A stretch of 64,000 nt of DNA from Lacisediminihabitans changchengi (GCF_016634425.1 NZ_JAEPES010000001.1:627183-691182), one strand, 5' to 3'; shown: positions 17,029 to 27,441, counted from the first letter of the stretch. Numbers and translations are program-made. Notes: generated by a model not told the origin, from the letters alone.

Positions 17029-19666
17029 GAAGACATTGCGCCGCCATCCGACCACCATCGTGCTCGTTGCTCTCACGCTCGTCGGGGCTGTACTCGGCCG
17101 CGGGTTCCTCGGCCCTACCTCATCCGTTTCCTTCGCCCTCGGTACCGGATACGAGCAGGTGGTCGGCTTCCACCGATGGTGGACACCGTTGACGTCGGCG
17201 TTCCTCACGGACGGCGGCCTCGATCTCCCGCTCGTCATCATCGCCATGGTGGTCGTGGTCGGCGCGGCGGAACGACTCATGGGTAGCCGCAGAACAGCCA
17301 TCGCGTTCGTCACCACTGCACTGGCCGGGGTGGTGGTCGGAGTCGTGGTGCAGTCCGTCGGCTCGGCTCTCGGCGAACTCTGGTCGCGGCGGGTGAGCGA
17401 GATCGTCACCCTCGACCCCATGACAGCGATCGCGGGCACCATCATGACGGCCAGCGCGTTCGCCGGCCCACTGTGGCGCCGGAGAATCCGCGTCGTCACC
17501 GGGTCCATCGTGCTGATGTTCCTCCTCTACGCAGGTGACCCCTCCGACCTCTACCGAAGTCTCGCGACACTCGCCGGTCTCGGCCTCGGGGTCGCGCTCC
17601 ACCCGACCGACGGTCCGCTTCGCTGGCAGCGCAGCTCGCACCGGGAGATGAGGGTGCTCCTTGCCGCGGTCGTCGCGATCACCGCGATCGGTCCGGCCAT
17701 CACGGTCTTCAGCAGGGTGCGCCTCGGCGCGCTGGCGCCGCTGGGGCTGCTCCTCACCGATGCTCGTCCTGGAGGCGTGTCCACCGTCGACGAGTGCCGC
17801 GCCCTCGCCATTACCCACGCGTGCCTTCACGACATGACCCTGGAGCGAATCAGTGGCGTGGGTCCGGTGCTGTTGACCATCCTCCCGATGCTGACCCTCC
17901 TCGTCGCAGCGCTCGGCCTGTTGCGCGGCCGCCGATTCGGGGCGTGGCTCGCCATCGGGGTCAACGTCACCCTCGCGGCGCTCGCCGCTTACTTCTACGG
18001 CCTCCTTCCCTTGGTGGGCGACCCGGTGCGGGTGCACGGAACGCACTACTGGGAGGTGACGATCTCGCTCACCGCGTCTGTGCTGCTCCCGCTCGCGATC
18101 GCGTTGTTCGTGCTGGCCAACCTGCGGCACCTGAGACTTCGTGCGTCGCGGGAGACTGCGGTGCGCTACATCCTCACGGTGGCCATCGCGCTGGTCGGAC
18201 TTTCTCTGCTCTACGTGGGTGGCGGGTGGCTGCTGAGTTCGCGCTTCCATCCCCGCGTCGGGCTCGCTGACTTACTTCTCGACCTGCCAGAGCGATTCGT
18301 GCCGATCGGTCTGCTCAAGGTGGACCGCCTCGCCTTCCTGCCCACAGACACCGCGACACACTTTCTCTACTACTGGATCGGGCCGGTGTTCTGGCTCACC
18401 GTGGTGGTCGGCGCGCTGCTAGTTGTCCTCCGCGCGCGGACTGCGGATGACGTGGCCGGGTCGGCGCGTATCCGCTCGCTACTGACGGGTGTTGGTGGTG
18501 GCTCGCTCTCGTATTGGGCGACGTGGCCCGGAAACTCCTACTGGTTCTCGCGGTCGGGCGAGGCAGGCGTGGCCTACCGTGTGATCGGCGACGTCGCGAT
18601 CACCTCGTCGGAGCCGATCGGTGCACCGGATGCAGCGCTCGCCGCCATCGAGGAGTTCGCGACGTTCTGCGACGACAACGGGTGGACCCCCGTCTTCTAC
18701 TCGATCCACGAGAGATACCTGGCGGAATGTGAGCGTCTGGGGTGGTCGTCGATGGGCGTCGGCGATGAGACCGTCGTGTTGCCGCAGCAATGGAAGACCA
18801 CCGGGAAGCGTTGGCAGGACGTGCGCAGCTCGATAAACCGCGCGGAACGTGCCGGAGTGCGGGCGGTGTGGACAACCTATCCGTCGCTATCGGTTGCCCA
18901 CGCGGCGCAGATCGGGGAAATCTCGGAGGCCTGGGTGGCCGAAAAGGAATTGCCCGAGATGGGATTCACCCTCGGTGGGATGGATGAGTTGCACGATCCG
19001 GCAGTAGGGCTGATGCTCGCCTGCGATGCGGACGATCGCGTGGTGGCGGTGACCAGTTGGCTGCCGACGTACCGCGATGGGCGCATCGTGGGGTGGACGC
19101 TCGACTTCATGCGGCGAGCGCCTGACGGGATGAACGGGATCATGGAGTTCGTGATTGCTCGTGCGGCAGAGCAATTCCGCGACGACGGGATCGAATTCAT
19201 GAGTCTCTCGGCCGCTCCGCTCGCACACGGCGGAGTCGAGGTCGAACAGAGCGCGGCGGCCCGCACCCTCGCGTTCGTCGGCGCGCGGCTGGAGCCGGTG
19301 TACGGCTTCCGCTCGTTGTTCGCGTTCAAGCGAAAGTTCCAGCCCGAGTTCCGCCCGCTCGCGATGGCGTACCCCGACCCGCTGGCCTTGCCCGCGATCG
19401 GACTCGCGCTCGCCCGTGCCTACGTGCCCTCGCTGTCGGTGCGCGGCGGCATCCGCTTTCTCCGTTCCCTCGGCCCCGCCTCCGCCCCGGCTCCGGTTCC
19501 GGCTGCGCCTCCTGCCCTCGCCCCGGAGACGATAGACCCGCGCCCGGCGCCCGGGCCTGCAGTCGCCGTTCCGGAGCCCAACTCGGCAGCGCACGGCGCC
19601 ACTCGAGGTACCGACCCCGCCCCCGCCCCGTCGGAAACTCAGGAAAGCGTTCCGGTCAAGACGTGA
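17021..19666 (+). CDS. MprF-like protein: membrane domain plus DUF2156 aminoacyl-lipid synthase
   Basis: 881 aa. The N-terminal half is hydrophobic: a rhomboid-like first part (residues about 10-200) and a second block of helices to about 490. The C-terminal DUF2156 (MprF-type phosphatidylglycerol aminoacyltransferase) domain spans about 495-830, with SYWATWPGNSYWFSRSGEAG at its start, WQDVRSSINRAERAGVRA, GWTLDFMRRAPDGMNGIMEF and SLSAAPLAHGG. It should transfer an amino acid from tRNA to a membrane lipid; Lys versus Ala cannot be told here. The last ~50 residues are Pro/Ala-rich low complexity, and the final residues (SETQESVPVKT) are encoded by the left part of inverted-repeat copy 5. Confidence 0.85.
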   Translation: MVRKTLRRHPTTIVLVALTLVGAVLGRGFLGPTSSVSFALGTGYEQVVGFHRWWTPLTSAFLTDGGLDLPLVIIAMVVVVGAAERLMGSRRTAIAFVTTALAGVVVGVVVQSVGSALGELWSRRVSEIVTLDPMTAIAGTIMTASAFAGPLWRRRIRVVTGSIVLMFLLYAGDPSDLYRSLATLAGLGLGVALHPTDGPLRWQRSSHREMRVLLAAVVAITAIGPAITVFSRVRLGALAPLGLLLTDARPGGVSTVDECRALAITHACLHDMTLERISGVGPVLLTILPMLTLLVAALGLLRGRRFGAWLAIGVNVTLAALAAYFYGLLPLVGDPVRVHGTHYWEVTISLTASVLLPLAIALFVLANLRHLRLRASRETAVRYILTVAIALVGLSLLYVGGGWLLSSRFHPRVGLADLLLDLPERFVPIGLLKVDRLAFLPTDTATHFLYYWIGPVFWLTVVVGALLVVLRARTADDVAGSARIRSLLTGVGGGSLSYWATWPGNSYWFSRSGEAGVAYRVIGDVAITSSEPIGAPDAALAAIEEFATFCDDNGWTPVFYSIHERYLAECERLGWSSMGVGDETVVLPQQWKTTGKRWQDVRSSINRAERAGVRAVWTTYPSLSVAHAAQIGEISEAWVAEKELPEMGFTLGGMDELHDPAVGLMLACDADDRVVAVTSWLPTYRDGRIVGWTLDFMRRAPDGMNGIMEFVIARAAEQFRDDGIEFMSLSAAPLAHGGVEVEQSAAARTLAFVGARLEPVYGFRSLFAFKRKFQPEFRPLAMAYPDPLALPAIGLALARAYVPSLSVRGGIRFLRSLGPASAPAPVPAAPPALAPETIDPRPAPGPAVAVPEPNSAAHGATRGTDPAPAPSETQESVPVKT

Positions 19667-19712
19667 AACGGGTCCGCTCGGCAGCGGCAGTCGACCAGAC
19701 TCCTGAGTTTCC
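19633..19712. repeat. interspersed inverted-repeat element, copy 5 (80 bp)
   Basis: Arms GGAAACTCAGGA (19633-19644) and TCCTGAGTTTCC (19701-19712). The left inner region is shifted (GGTC at 19654-19657), while GACC at 19693-19696 is in the usual place. The left arm lies inside the 3' end of the MprF-like gene, whose stop is at 19664-19666. Confidence 0.93.
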
Positions 19713-19732
19713 AGCGGCGCGGGCCGCGGTGC

Positions 19733-19744
19733 TAGCCTGAAGAC
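19733..19744 (+). promoter_or_regulatory. -10 element of the leuA leader
   Basis: TAGCCT (19733-19738), 6 nt before the GTG of the leader peptide. The transcript should start at the leader start codon. Confidence 0.55.
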
Positions 19745-19789
19745 GTGCTTTCCGGTCTGCTCCTCCTTAGCTGCCGCGACGAGTCCTAA
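19745..19789 (+). CDS. leuL: leuA leader peptide with four consecutive Leu codons
   Basis: GTG-initiated 14-codon ORF encoding MLSGLLLLSCRDES. Five of its 14 codons are Leu and four are consecutive (CTG CTC CTC CTT). It lies 79 bp before the leuA start and leads into a strong hairpin, the arrangement of a leucine-sensing attenuator known for actinobacterial leuA genes. No SD is present and a -10 hexamer sits 6 nt upstream, so it is probably translated from a leaderless mRNA. Confidence 0.8.
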   Translation: MLSGLLLLSCRDES

Positions 19790-19811
19790 CCCAGGCCTCA
19801 CTCGTCGCGGC
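19773..19811 (+). promoter_or_regulatory. leuA attenuator hairpin
   Basis: A perfect 11-bp inverted repeat GCCGCGACGAG (19773-19783) and CTCGTCGCGGC (19801-19811) with a 17-nt loop. The left arm is the 3' end of the leader peptide coding region, so ribosome position would decide whether the hairpin forms. No U-run follows; the mechanism could be attenuation or translational control. Confidence 0.75.
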
Positions 19812-19820
19812 CAGTGCTGA

Positions 19821-21629
<1,809 letters not shown>

Positions 21630-21642
21630 GGCGCGCCCGGTG

Positions 21643-21773
21643 TCCTGAGTTTCCATTTGTCTCTTTGCGGGCACCCCGCTCCAGTCAGATAACGGAAACT
21701 CAGGAGTGCGGTAACGGGTCGGGTCTGAATTGGCTCTCTGTGCAGGCGGCCGCGACCGGTGTCCTGAGTTTCC
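21643..21773. repeat. interspersed inverted-repeat element, copy 6 (80 bp) with extra right arm
   Basis: Complete element with arms at 21694-21705 and 21762-21773 (outer length 80 bp). A third, isolated right arm TCCTGAGTTTCC lies upstream at 21643-21654, preceded by the same CCGGTG as the real right arm. This looks like a truncated second copy. Inner GGTC is changed to GGTA on the left but GACC (21753-21756) is kept on the right. Confidence 0.93.
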
Positions 21774-21814
21774 CCCGCGGCGCGTGGTGGGACGGGTGCC
21801 GAGCGACCCGCCAG

Positions 21815-21826
21815 TATCCTGAGGCA
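21815..21826 (+). promoter_or_regulatory. -10 element for leaderless alr
   Basis: TATCCT (21815-21820), 6 nt before the ATG at 21827. Confidence 0.55.
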
Positions 21827-22972
21827 ATGACGTCGGGGGAGCAGCTTCACGCCCGACCGCTCGCCACCCGCATCGTCGATCACGCCGCGATCGCCCGCAA
21901 CATCGAGCGACTACGCCCCTCCAGCGGGGCCGGCATCATGGTCGTCGTCAAGGCAGATGGCTTCGGCCACGGCATGCTCGATGTCGCCCGCACCGCCGTG
22001 GCGATCGGCGCGGAATGGCTCGGCGTCGCCACCGTCGACGAGGCTCTTGCCCTGCGCGCGGCAGGCATCGACGCCCCCGTGCTCTGTTGGCTCGCTGACC
22101 CCTGGACCCGGTTGACGGATGCCGTGGCCGCCACCGTCACCATCTCCTGCGCCAACATCGAGACCCTCCGGGCGGTGGCCGATGCAGCGCGCATTACCGG
22201 CAGCACAGCCCAGGTGCACCTCGAGCTCGACACCGGCATGGCCCGCGGAGGCGCTGAACGCGCGCGCTGGGCCGAGCTCTGCGCCGCGGCCGCTCACCTC
22301 GAGGCAGTGGAGGTAACCGGAATCTGGTCGCACCTCGCCCTCGCTGCCGACCCGGACCCGCTGTCGACGACAGCACAGCGAGAAGCGTTCGAGCACGGGG
22401 TGGCCCTCGCCAGAAAAAGCGGCCTGACCCCGCGAGTGCTCCACCTGGCGAACTCCGCTGCCGCCCTCGATCACGAGCAGACCTGGTTCGACCTGGTGCG
22501 CTGCGGCGCCGGCGTGTACGGCATCGAAACCGTCAGTGACCGCGTGCACGGCCTCGAGCCGACGATGCGTGTTGTGAGCCGTGCCACGCAGGTGCGTCGA
22601 GTTGCCGCCGGCAGCGGCGTGAGTTACAACCACGCCTATGTGACCGAACGCGAGACGACACTCGTGCTCGTGCCGGTGGGCTATGGCGACGGGGTGCCGC
22701 GCGGGCTGTCGCACGGCGGCCAGGTCGTGATCGACGGCGTGCGGCATCCGATCGTCGGGGCCATCTCGATGGACCAGCTCGTGGTCGACGTGGGTAACGC
22801 TCCCGTAAGACTCGGAGCCGAGGTCGTGCTGCTCGGGTCACCGCGCGCGGGCGAGCCGGACGCCCAGGAATGGGCCGACGTGACCGGTACGATCGCCCAT
22901 GAGATCCTCACCGGTCTCGGCGGCCGCATGGCAAGAGAACACATCAACCAGGTAGGGACAGCATCATCGTAA
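21827..22972 (+). CDS. alr: alanine racemase
   Basis: PLP-dependent alanine racemase, making D-Ala for peptidoglycan; 381 aa from the ATG at 21827, set by a TATCCT hexamer 6 nt upstream. The PLP lysine is K42 in VVKADGFGHG; the catalytic Tyr is in GVSYNHAYVTERE; HLANSAAAL, VRCGAGVYGI and AISMDQLVVDVG follow as in the family. The stop codon TAA (22970-22972) overlaps the start region of ddl, so the two D-Ala enzymes form one transcript. Confidence 0.96.
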   Translation: MTSGEQLHARPLATRIVDHAAIARNIERLRPSSGAGIMVVVKADGFGHGMLDVARTAVAIGAEWLGVATVDEALALRAAGIDAPVLCWLADPWTRLTDAVAATVTISCANIETLRAVADAARITGSTAQVHLELDTGMARGGAERARWAELCAAAAHLEAVEVTGIWSHLALAADPDPLSTTAQREAFEHGVALARKSGLTPRVLHLANSAAALDHEQTWFDLVRCGAGVYGIETVSDRVHGLEPTMRVVSRATQVRRVAAGSGVSYNHAYVTERETTLVLVPVGYGDGVPRGLSHGGQVVIDGVRHPIVGAISMDQLVVDVGNAPVRLGAEVVLLGSPRAGEPDAQEWADVTGTIAHEILTGLGGRMAREHINQVGTASS

Positions 22973-23949
22973 AGCGCATCGGCATCATCTTCGGCGGGGC
23001 TAACAGCGAGCACGAGGTGTCGCTGAACTCCGCCAGAAGTGCCTTCGACAACCTGGATGGCGAGCAGTTCGAGGGCGTGCTGATCGGCATCGACAAGTCC
23101 GGTCGCTTCCACCGGGTCGAGACCGTGGATGCCCTGGCCGACGCCGAAGGCGGCACACGGTTCCCGGATCTCGACGACATCGACGTCGCCTTCCCCGTGC
23201 TGCACGGACGATTCGGCGAAGACGGCACCGTGCAGGGTCTGCTCGAGCTGTCCGGAATCCCCTATGTCGGCTGCGGGGTGCTCTCGAGCGCACTCGCGAT
23301 GGACAAACTGCTCTCCCAGCAGGTGCTGGAGGCCGCGGGCATCCCGACCATTCCGACCCGCGGCATCACCGCCGATACTCGCGACGAGGCGATCGAACTC
23401 TCGGCAGAGCTCGAGTACCCGCTGTTCGTCAAGCCGAACCGCGCCGGGTCGAGCGTCGGCGCGAGCCGCGTCGAGACGCCCGACGAGTTGCTCGCCGCCA
23501 TCGACCTCGCGCTCGAGCACGACACAACTGCGCTGGTGCAGATGGCTATTGTCGGCGACGAGATCGACCTCGGCGTTCTGCAGGCCGTCAATGGAACGCT
23601 CGGCGTGGGGGCGCCGCTGCGCATCCGCCCGACCCACTCGGTGTTCTTCGACTACGAGGCCAAGTACACGGCCGGTGGCGCCGAGCTCGAGGTGCCGGCC
23701 CAGATTCCAGACGCCCTCGCCACTCAGCTGGGGGAGTACGCGCAGCAGGCCTTCCGCGCCCTCGACTGCGAGGGTCTTGCCCGCGTCGACTTCTTCGTCG
23801 GCGAGGACGGCACCATCACCCTCAACGAGGTCAACACCCTGCCCGGGTTCACCGCCTTCAGCCAGTACCCGCGCATGTGGCAGGCGGTCGGCGTGAGCTA
23901 CACCGAGCTGCTGACGAGGCTCATCGACCGGGCTGTCGCGATCCGCTGA
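22966..23949 (+). CDS. ddl: D-alanine-D-alanine ligase, apparent non-canonical AUC start
   Basis: ATP-grasp ligase joining two D-Ala for the peptidoglycan stem. About 327 aa if begun at ATC 22966 (22963 is also ATC). The N-terminal IIFGGANSEHEVSLNSAR contains essential family residues and is encoded upstream of the first in-frame GTG (23017); a start there would delete the first strand and the FGG...EHE motif. Between the in-frame stop at 22900-22902 and 23017 there is no ATG, GTG, TTG or CTG in this frame. An SD-like ggtaggga (22951-22958) is well spaced for 22963/22966. Later motifs: FVKPNRAGSSVGASRV and LNEVNTLPGFTAFSQYPRMW. The chain is otherwise intact. Confidence 0.85.
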   Translation: MVKRIGIIFGGANSEHEVSLNSARSAFDNLDGEQFEGVLIGIDKSGRFHRVETVDALADAEGGTRFPDLDDIDVAFPVLHGRFGEDGTVQGLLELSGIPYVGCGVLSSALAMDKLLSQQVLEAAGIPTIPTRGITADTRDEAIELSAELEYPLFVKPNRAGSSVGASRVETPDELLAAIDLALEHDTTALVQMAIVGDEIDLGVLQAVNGTLGVGAPLRIRPTHSVFFDYEAKYTAGGAELEVPAQIPDALATQLGEYAQQAFRALDCEGLARVDFFVGEDGTITLNEVNTLPGFTAFSQYPRMWQAVGVSYTELLTRLIDRAVAIR

Positions 23950-23964
23950 CCCAGGTACACACGC

Positions 23965-23976
23965 GATAATCGGGGG
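23965..23976 (+). promoter_or_regulatory. -10 element for leaderless recO
   Basis: GATAAT (23965-23970), 6 nt before the ATG at 23977; identical hexamer and spacing to hemW. Confidence 0.6.
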
Positions 23977-24723
23977 ATGCCTCTCTACCGTGACGAAGCC
24001 GTCGTGCTGCGCACCCACAAGCTGGGTGAGGCCGACCGCATCGTCACGATGCTCACCCGGCAGCACGGCAAGATCCGTGCGGTGGCGAAGGGCGTTCGCC
24101 GCACCGCGAGCAAGTTCGGTGCACGGCTCGAGCCGTTCATGGTCGCGGATGTGCAGCTGTTCGAGGGGCGAAGCCTCGACACCATCACCCAGGCCGAATC
24201 GGTCGGCTCGTACGGCGCCGAAATCACCGCGGACTATGGCAGCTACACGGCCGCCAGCGCCATGGTCGAGGCTGCCGACAAGCTGACGGATGCCGAGCCT
24301 AGCCTGCAGCAATACCTGCTGCTGGTCGGTGCGTTGCGCTCCCTCGCGCGCACCGAGCACGGCTCCAGCCTCACGCTCGACTCCTATCTGCTCCGCGCGC
24401 TCTCCATCGCCGGCTGGTCGCCGAGCTTCATCGACTGCGCCGTCACCGGCGCGCCCGGGCCGCACTCCGCCTTCGTCGTGCAGCTCGGCGGCGTCGTCGC
24501 CGACGAGGTCGCCCCGCCCGGTGCCCCGCGGCTCGACCCCGGCACTCTGGGGCTGCTGTTCTCGCTCCTGACCGGCGATTGGGCAGCGGCCGACGCGGCG
24601 GATGACCGCACCCGCTCTCAGGCGAGTGGCGTCGTCGCCGCATACACCCAGTTCCATCTCGACCGCGGACTCCGCTCCCTCGAGCACGTCGACCGCAGCC
24701 GCATCCCCTCCCAGGAAGTGTGA
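23977..24723 (+). CDS. recO: DNA repair protein RecO
   Basis: 248 aa. RecO loads RecA with RecR in the RecF pathway. N-terminal OB fold: [53 protein letters not shown], the family hallmark. The helical C-terminal domain lacks the full four-Cys zinc motif (only one Cys, in FIDCAV), as is common in actinobacteria. uppS begins 4 bp after the stop. Confidence 0.95.
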   Translation: MPLYRDEAVVLRTHKLGEADRIVTMLTRQHGKIRAVAKGVRRTASKFGARLEPFMVADVQLFEGRSLDTITQAESVGSYGAEITADYGSYTAASAMVEAADKLTDAEPSLQQYLLLVGALRSLARTEHGSSLTLDSYLLRALSIAGWSPSFIDCAVTGAPGPHSAFVVQLGGVVADEVAPPGAPRLDPGTLGLLFSLLTGDWAAADAADDRTRSQASGVVAAYTQFHLDRGLRSLEHVDRSRIPSQEV

Positions 24724-24727
24724 CTCG

Positions 24728-25528
24728 ATGCCCGTAGCCAAGACCCACCGCGACGCCGTCGACTTCAAGCCGGTCGACTGGACCGGTCTCTACCCGCCAG
24801 CCTTGCCGAAGGCCGCCGTACCCAACCACGTCGCGATCGTCATGGACGGCAATGGGCGCTGGGCCAATGGCAAGGGCCTCACCCGCGTCGAGGGTCACAA
24901 GGCCGGCGAGGCGTCACTCCTCGATGTCGTGGCGGGTGCCATCCAGATCGGCGTCAAGCACCTCAGCGTCTACGCCTTCTCGACCGAGAACTGGAAGCGT
25001 TCGCCAGATGAGGTCCGGTTTCTGATGGGCTTCAACCGCGATGTCCTTCACCGCCGCCGCGACCAGCTCAACGACTGGGGAGTGCGGGTGCGCTGGGCCG
25101 GACGCCGCCCCAAGCTCTGGCGATCGGTCATCGACGAGTTGCAGTTCGCCGAGCGACTCACCGCGGGAAACTCCACGTTGACCCTCACCATGTGCGTGAA
25201 TTACGGCGGACGTACGGAGATTCAGGATGCCGTGCGCCGGATCGCCGACGAGGTCGCTGCGGGCAGGCTGAAGCCGTCCGGAATCTCGGAGAAGGTCATC
25301 CAGAAACACCTGTACCAGCCGGACCTTCCCGATGTCGACCTCTTCGTTCGGAGCTCGGGCGAGCAGCGCACCAGCAACTTCATGCTCTGGCAGAGCGCAT
25401 ACGCCGAGATGGTCTTCCTCGACACGCTCTGGCCGGACTTCACCCGCGACGACCTCTGGCAGGCGATCTCGTTGTATGCGTCGCGCAACCGACGGTTCGG
25501 CGGCGCGATTGATGCGCCGAGCGCCTAG
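24728..25528 (+). CDS. uppS: isoprenyl (undecaprenyl) diphosphate synthase
   Basis: cis-Prenyltransferase that elongates prenyl diphosphates with IPP to make the lipid carrier for wall polymers; 266 aa from the ATG at 24728. Signature [11 protein letters not shown] with the Mg-binding D40, [27 protein letters not shown], and the C-terminal [35 protein letters not shown]. The position after recO is standard. It may make decaprenyl rather than undecaprenyl diphosphate; chain length is not readable here. Confidence 0.96.
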   Translation: MPVAKTHRDAVDFKPVDWTGLYPPALPKAAVPNHVAIVMDGNGRWANGKGLTRVEGHKAGEASLLDVVAGAIQIGVKHLSVYAFSTENWKRSPDEVRFLMGFNRDVLHRRRDQLNDWGVRVRWAGRRPKLWRSVIDELQFAERLTAGNSTLTLTMCVNYGGRTEIQDAVRRIADEVAAGRLKPSGISEKVIQKHLYQPDLPDVDLFVRSSGEQRTSNFMLWQSAYAEMVFLDTLWPDFTRDDLWQAISLYASRNRRFGGAIDAPSA

Positions 25529-25549
25529 TTGCGCGGAGCCGCATGCCGC

Positions 25550-25561
25550 TAGGCTGCGGGC
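25550..25561 (+). promoter_or_regulatory. -10 element for leaderless gene at 25562
   Basis: TAGGCT (25550-25555), 6 nt before the GTG at 25562. Confidence 0.5.
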
Positions 25562-25951
25562 GTGAGCGAGATCATCCCTGTCCCTGCCCCGGCGACACCC
25601 GAAGCGGCGCTGGTGCAGATCGGCGACGTCGTCTTCAGCAAGAGTTGGGTGGTCACCCCGATCGGTGCCCGGCCGATCCAGGGCACACAACTCTTCGTCA
25701 CCGACCTCAGCCGCACCGAGTCGAAGATCCCCACCTGGGCGATCGTGCTGGCGGTCGTCCTCGCCTTCTTCTTCCTGCTCGGACTGCTCTTCCTGCTGGC
25801 GCGGGAGAACCGCACGGTCGGCTATCTGCTGGTGACGGTGCAGAACGGCGACCTGGTTTATGCAACGCAGATCCCCGCGCCGAACCCCTTTGTGGCACAG
25901 GACATCAACGGTCGCGTCACCTACGCCCGCCAGCTCATAGCCGCCGCCTGA
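25562..25951 (+). CDS. hypothetical single-pass membrane protein
   Basis: 129 aa, GTG start supported by a TAGGCT hexamer 6 nt upstream. About 58 N-terminal polar residues are followed by one long hydrophobic helix (about 59-83, with AIVLAVVLAFFFLLGLLFLL) and a C-terminal part with regular beta-like alternation (NRTVGYLLVTVQNGDLVYATQIPAPN). I do not recognise the family. It stands alone between uppS and inverted-repeat copy 7. Confidence 0.75.
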   Translation: MSEIIPVPAPATPEAALVQIGDVVFSKSWVVTPIGARPIQGTQLFVTDLSRTESKIPTWAIVLAVVLAFFFLLGLLFLLARENRTVGYLLVTVQNGDLVYATQIPAPNPFVAQDINGRVTYARQLIAAA

Positions 25952-26008
25952 CCGCGCCCGCTGCGCGCTTCCCGTTCCCTGTCGAGGACCTAGCGCCTCG
26001 CCATCTTC

Positions 26009-26088
26009 GGAAACTCAGGACTCTGGTCGCGAGCCACGCGGTTAACGCCGGAAAACCGGCGCTGTGACGACCGCTTTCCTGAGTTTCC
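26009..26088. repeat. interspersed inverted-repeat element, copy 7 (80 bp)
   Basis: Arms GGAAACTCAGGA (26009-26020) and TCCTGAGTTTCC (26077-26088). Inner GGTCG (26025-26029) matches CGACC (26068-26072). Left flank TCTTC resembles the outer extension. Confidence 0.95.
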
Positions 26089-26152
26089 GTAACGCAGGAG
26101 GGTCATGCGCCCAGCGCAGTCGACAGCGGGCCAGCGAACCACCGCTCGTCGG

Positions 26153-26164
26153 TACGCTGGAGCC
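26153..26164 (+). promoter_or_regulatory. -10 element for leaderless gene at 26165
   Basis: TACGCT (26153-26158), 6 nt before the ATG at 26165; this selects 26165 over the upstream ATG at 26105. Confidence 0.45.
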
Positions 26165-26401
26165 ATGGCCGCACCCGACAAACCCCCGTTCATCTCGCGT
26201 TTGCGTCATGCGCTGGTCGGGCGCCACGAGGTTCCCGCTGCGAGCGGGCGCAACCCGGGCATGCTGGGGCACGCGCCCGAGCCCGGGCCATTCGACGAGC
26301 CGCCGGCCGAGCCGATCGAGCTCGCCGGACCGCTGCCGTGGGAGCTCCGCGAACCCGAAACCAGTGACACCGGTACCAGTGACACCGAGACAGAGGACTA
26401 G
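26165..26401 (+). CDS. hypothetical small acidic/Pro-rich protein
   Basis: 78 aa from the ATG at 26165. After a short basic stretch (SRLRHALVGRHEVP) it becomes Pro/Glu-rich, contains PLPWELREPE, and ends in an acidic Thr/Asp/Glu repeat (SDTGTSDTETED). Likely largely disordered. No family recognised. It ends 2 bp before the start of the Gfo/Idh/MocA oxidoreductase gene, so the two are probably cotranscribed. Confidence 0.6.
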   Translation: MAAPDKPPFISRLRHALVGRHEVPAASGRNPGMLGHAPEPGPFDEPPAEPIELAGPLPWELREPETSDTGTSDTETED

Positions 26402-26403
26402 AA

Positions 26404-27441
26404 ATGACCGCCATCCGCACCGGGATCATCGGCTACGGCCTCTCGGGACGTATCTTCCACTCGCCTTTCATCGCCGCGAACCCCGACTTCTCGCTCGACC
26501 TCATCTCCACCTCGAACGAGGCGCGAGCGCAGCAGGCGCGGGAGCAGCATCCCTCGGCCACGGTCGTCGCGACGCCGGACGAGCTGCTCGACGGAGAGCT
26601 CGACCTGGTCGTGCTGGCCTCCCCGGCGCAGGTGCATCTCGAGCAGGCGCAGGCGGCCATCGCCGCTGGGATCGCGGTCGTCATCGATAAGCCGTTCGCG
26701 GCATCCGTCGTCGAGGCGACCAGCATCATCGAGGCGTCTGAGGATGCCGGGGTGCCGCTGACCGTGTACCAGAACCGCCGCTGGGATGGCGATTTCCGCA
26801 CTGTGCAGAAGCTCCTCGCCGATGGCACACTCGGCCGGGTGCACCGCTTCGAGTCGACGTTCGAGCGCTGGTCGCCGGCACTTCGCGACCGGTGGCAGGA
26901 CACTACGCCGACCTCGGCTGGCGCGGGCATCACCTTCGACCTGGGCAGCCACCTCGTCGATCAGGCCGTGCAGCTGTTCGGGCCGGCGACTCTCGAGACC
27001 GCTGAACTCTCGGTGCTGCGTGAGGGCGGGGTGAGCGATGACGAAGCGTTCCTCTCGCTGCTGCACGAGAGCGGGGTGCGGTCGCATCTCACGATGAGCC
27101 GATTCGCCGCACAGAACGCGCCGCGGTTCCGGGTTCTCGGGTCGGCATCCGGATACACGGTGCAGGGTCTCGACGGGCAGGAGCCCGCGCTCATGGGCGG
27201 TGCCCAGCCGTCGGATCCGGGATTCGGCGACGTGCCCGAGGACCGCTGGGGACTGCTCGGCATCACCGGGTCGGCCGACGTGCCACCGACGCCATACCCC
27301 ACCGAGCGCGGCGAGTACGCGGCGTTCTACGCGGGCGTCGCCCAAGCGCTCCGCGATGGCACTCCGATGCCGGTGGCCCCGCGCGACGCACTCGCTGCTC
27401 TCGATCTGATCGAGCAGGCGCATCGCCGCACCGGCATCTGA
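26404..27441 (+). CDS. Gfo/Idh/MocA family oxidoreductase
   Basis: NAD(P)-dependent dehydrogenase of the Gfo/Idh/MocA family, 345 aa. Rossmann motif GIIGYGLSGRIFHSPFI (about 7-23), an IDKPFA segment in the place of the usual EKP catalytic loop, and a C-terminal alpha/beta domain with GAGITFDLGSHLVDQAVQLFG (the family D-x3-H pair). Substrate, probably a sugar or cyclitol, is unknown. It follows the 78-aa gene directly and ends in a convergent junction holding inverted-repeat copy 8. Confidence 0.9.
   Translation: MTAIRTGIIGYGLSGRIFHSPFIAANPDFSLDLISTSNEARAQQAREQHPSATVVATPDELLDGELDLVVLASPAQVHLEQAQAAIAAGIAVVIDKPFAASVVEATSIIEASEDAGVPLTVYQNRRWDGDFRTVQKLLADGTLGRVHRFESTFERWSPALRDRWQDTTPTSAGAGITFDLGSHLVDQAVQLFGPATLETAELSVLREGGVSDDEAFLSLLHESGVRSHLTMSRFAAQNAPRFRVLGSASGYTVQGLDGQEPALMGGAQPSDPGFGDVPEDRWGLLGITGSADVPPTPYPTERGEYAAFYAGVAQALRDGTPMPVAPRDALAALDLIEQAHRRTGI

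Noticed and set aside
23017..23949. Start of ddl at the GTG 23017
   Set aside because: Would remove the first strand and the FGG...EHE segment needed for activity, and no SD precedes it at suitable distance.
26105..26164. Upstream ATG at 26105 for the 78-aa protein
   Set aside because: The extension is Arg/Gln-rich without similarity, and the TACGCT hexamer is placed for the ATG at 26165.
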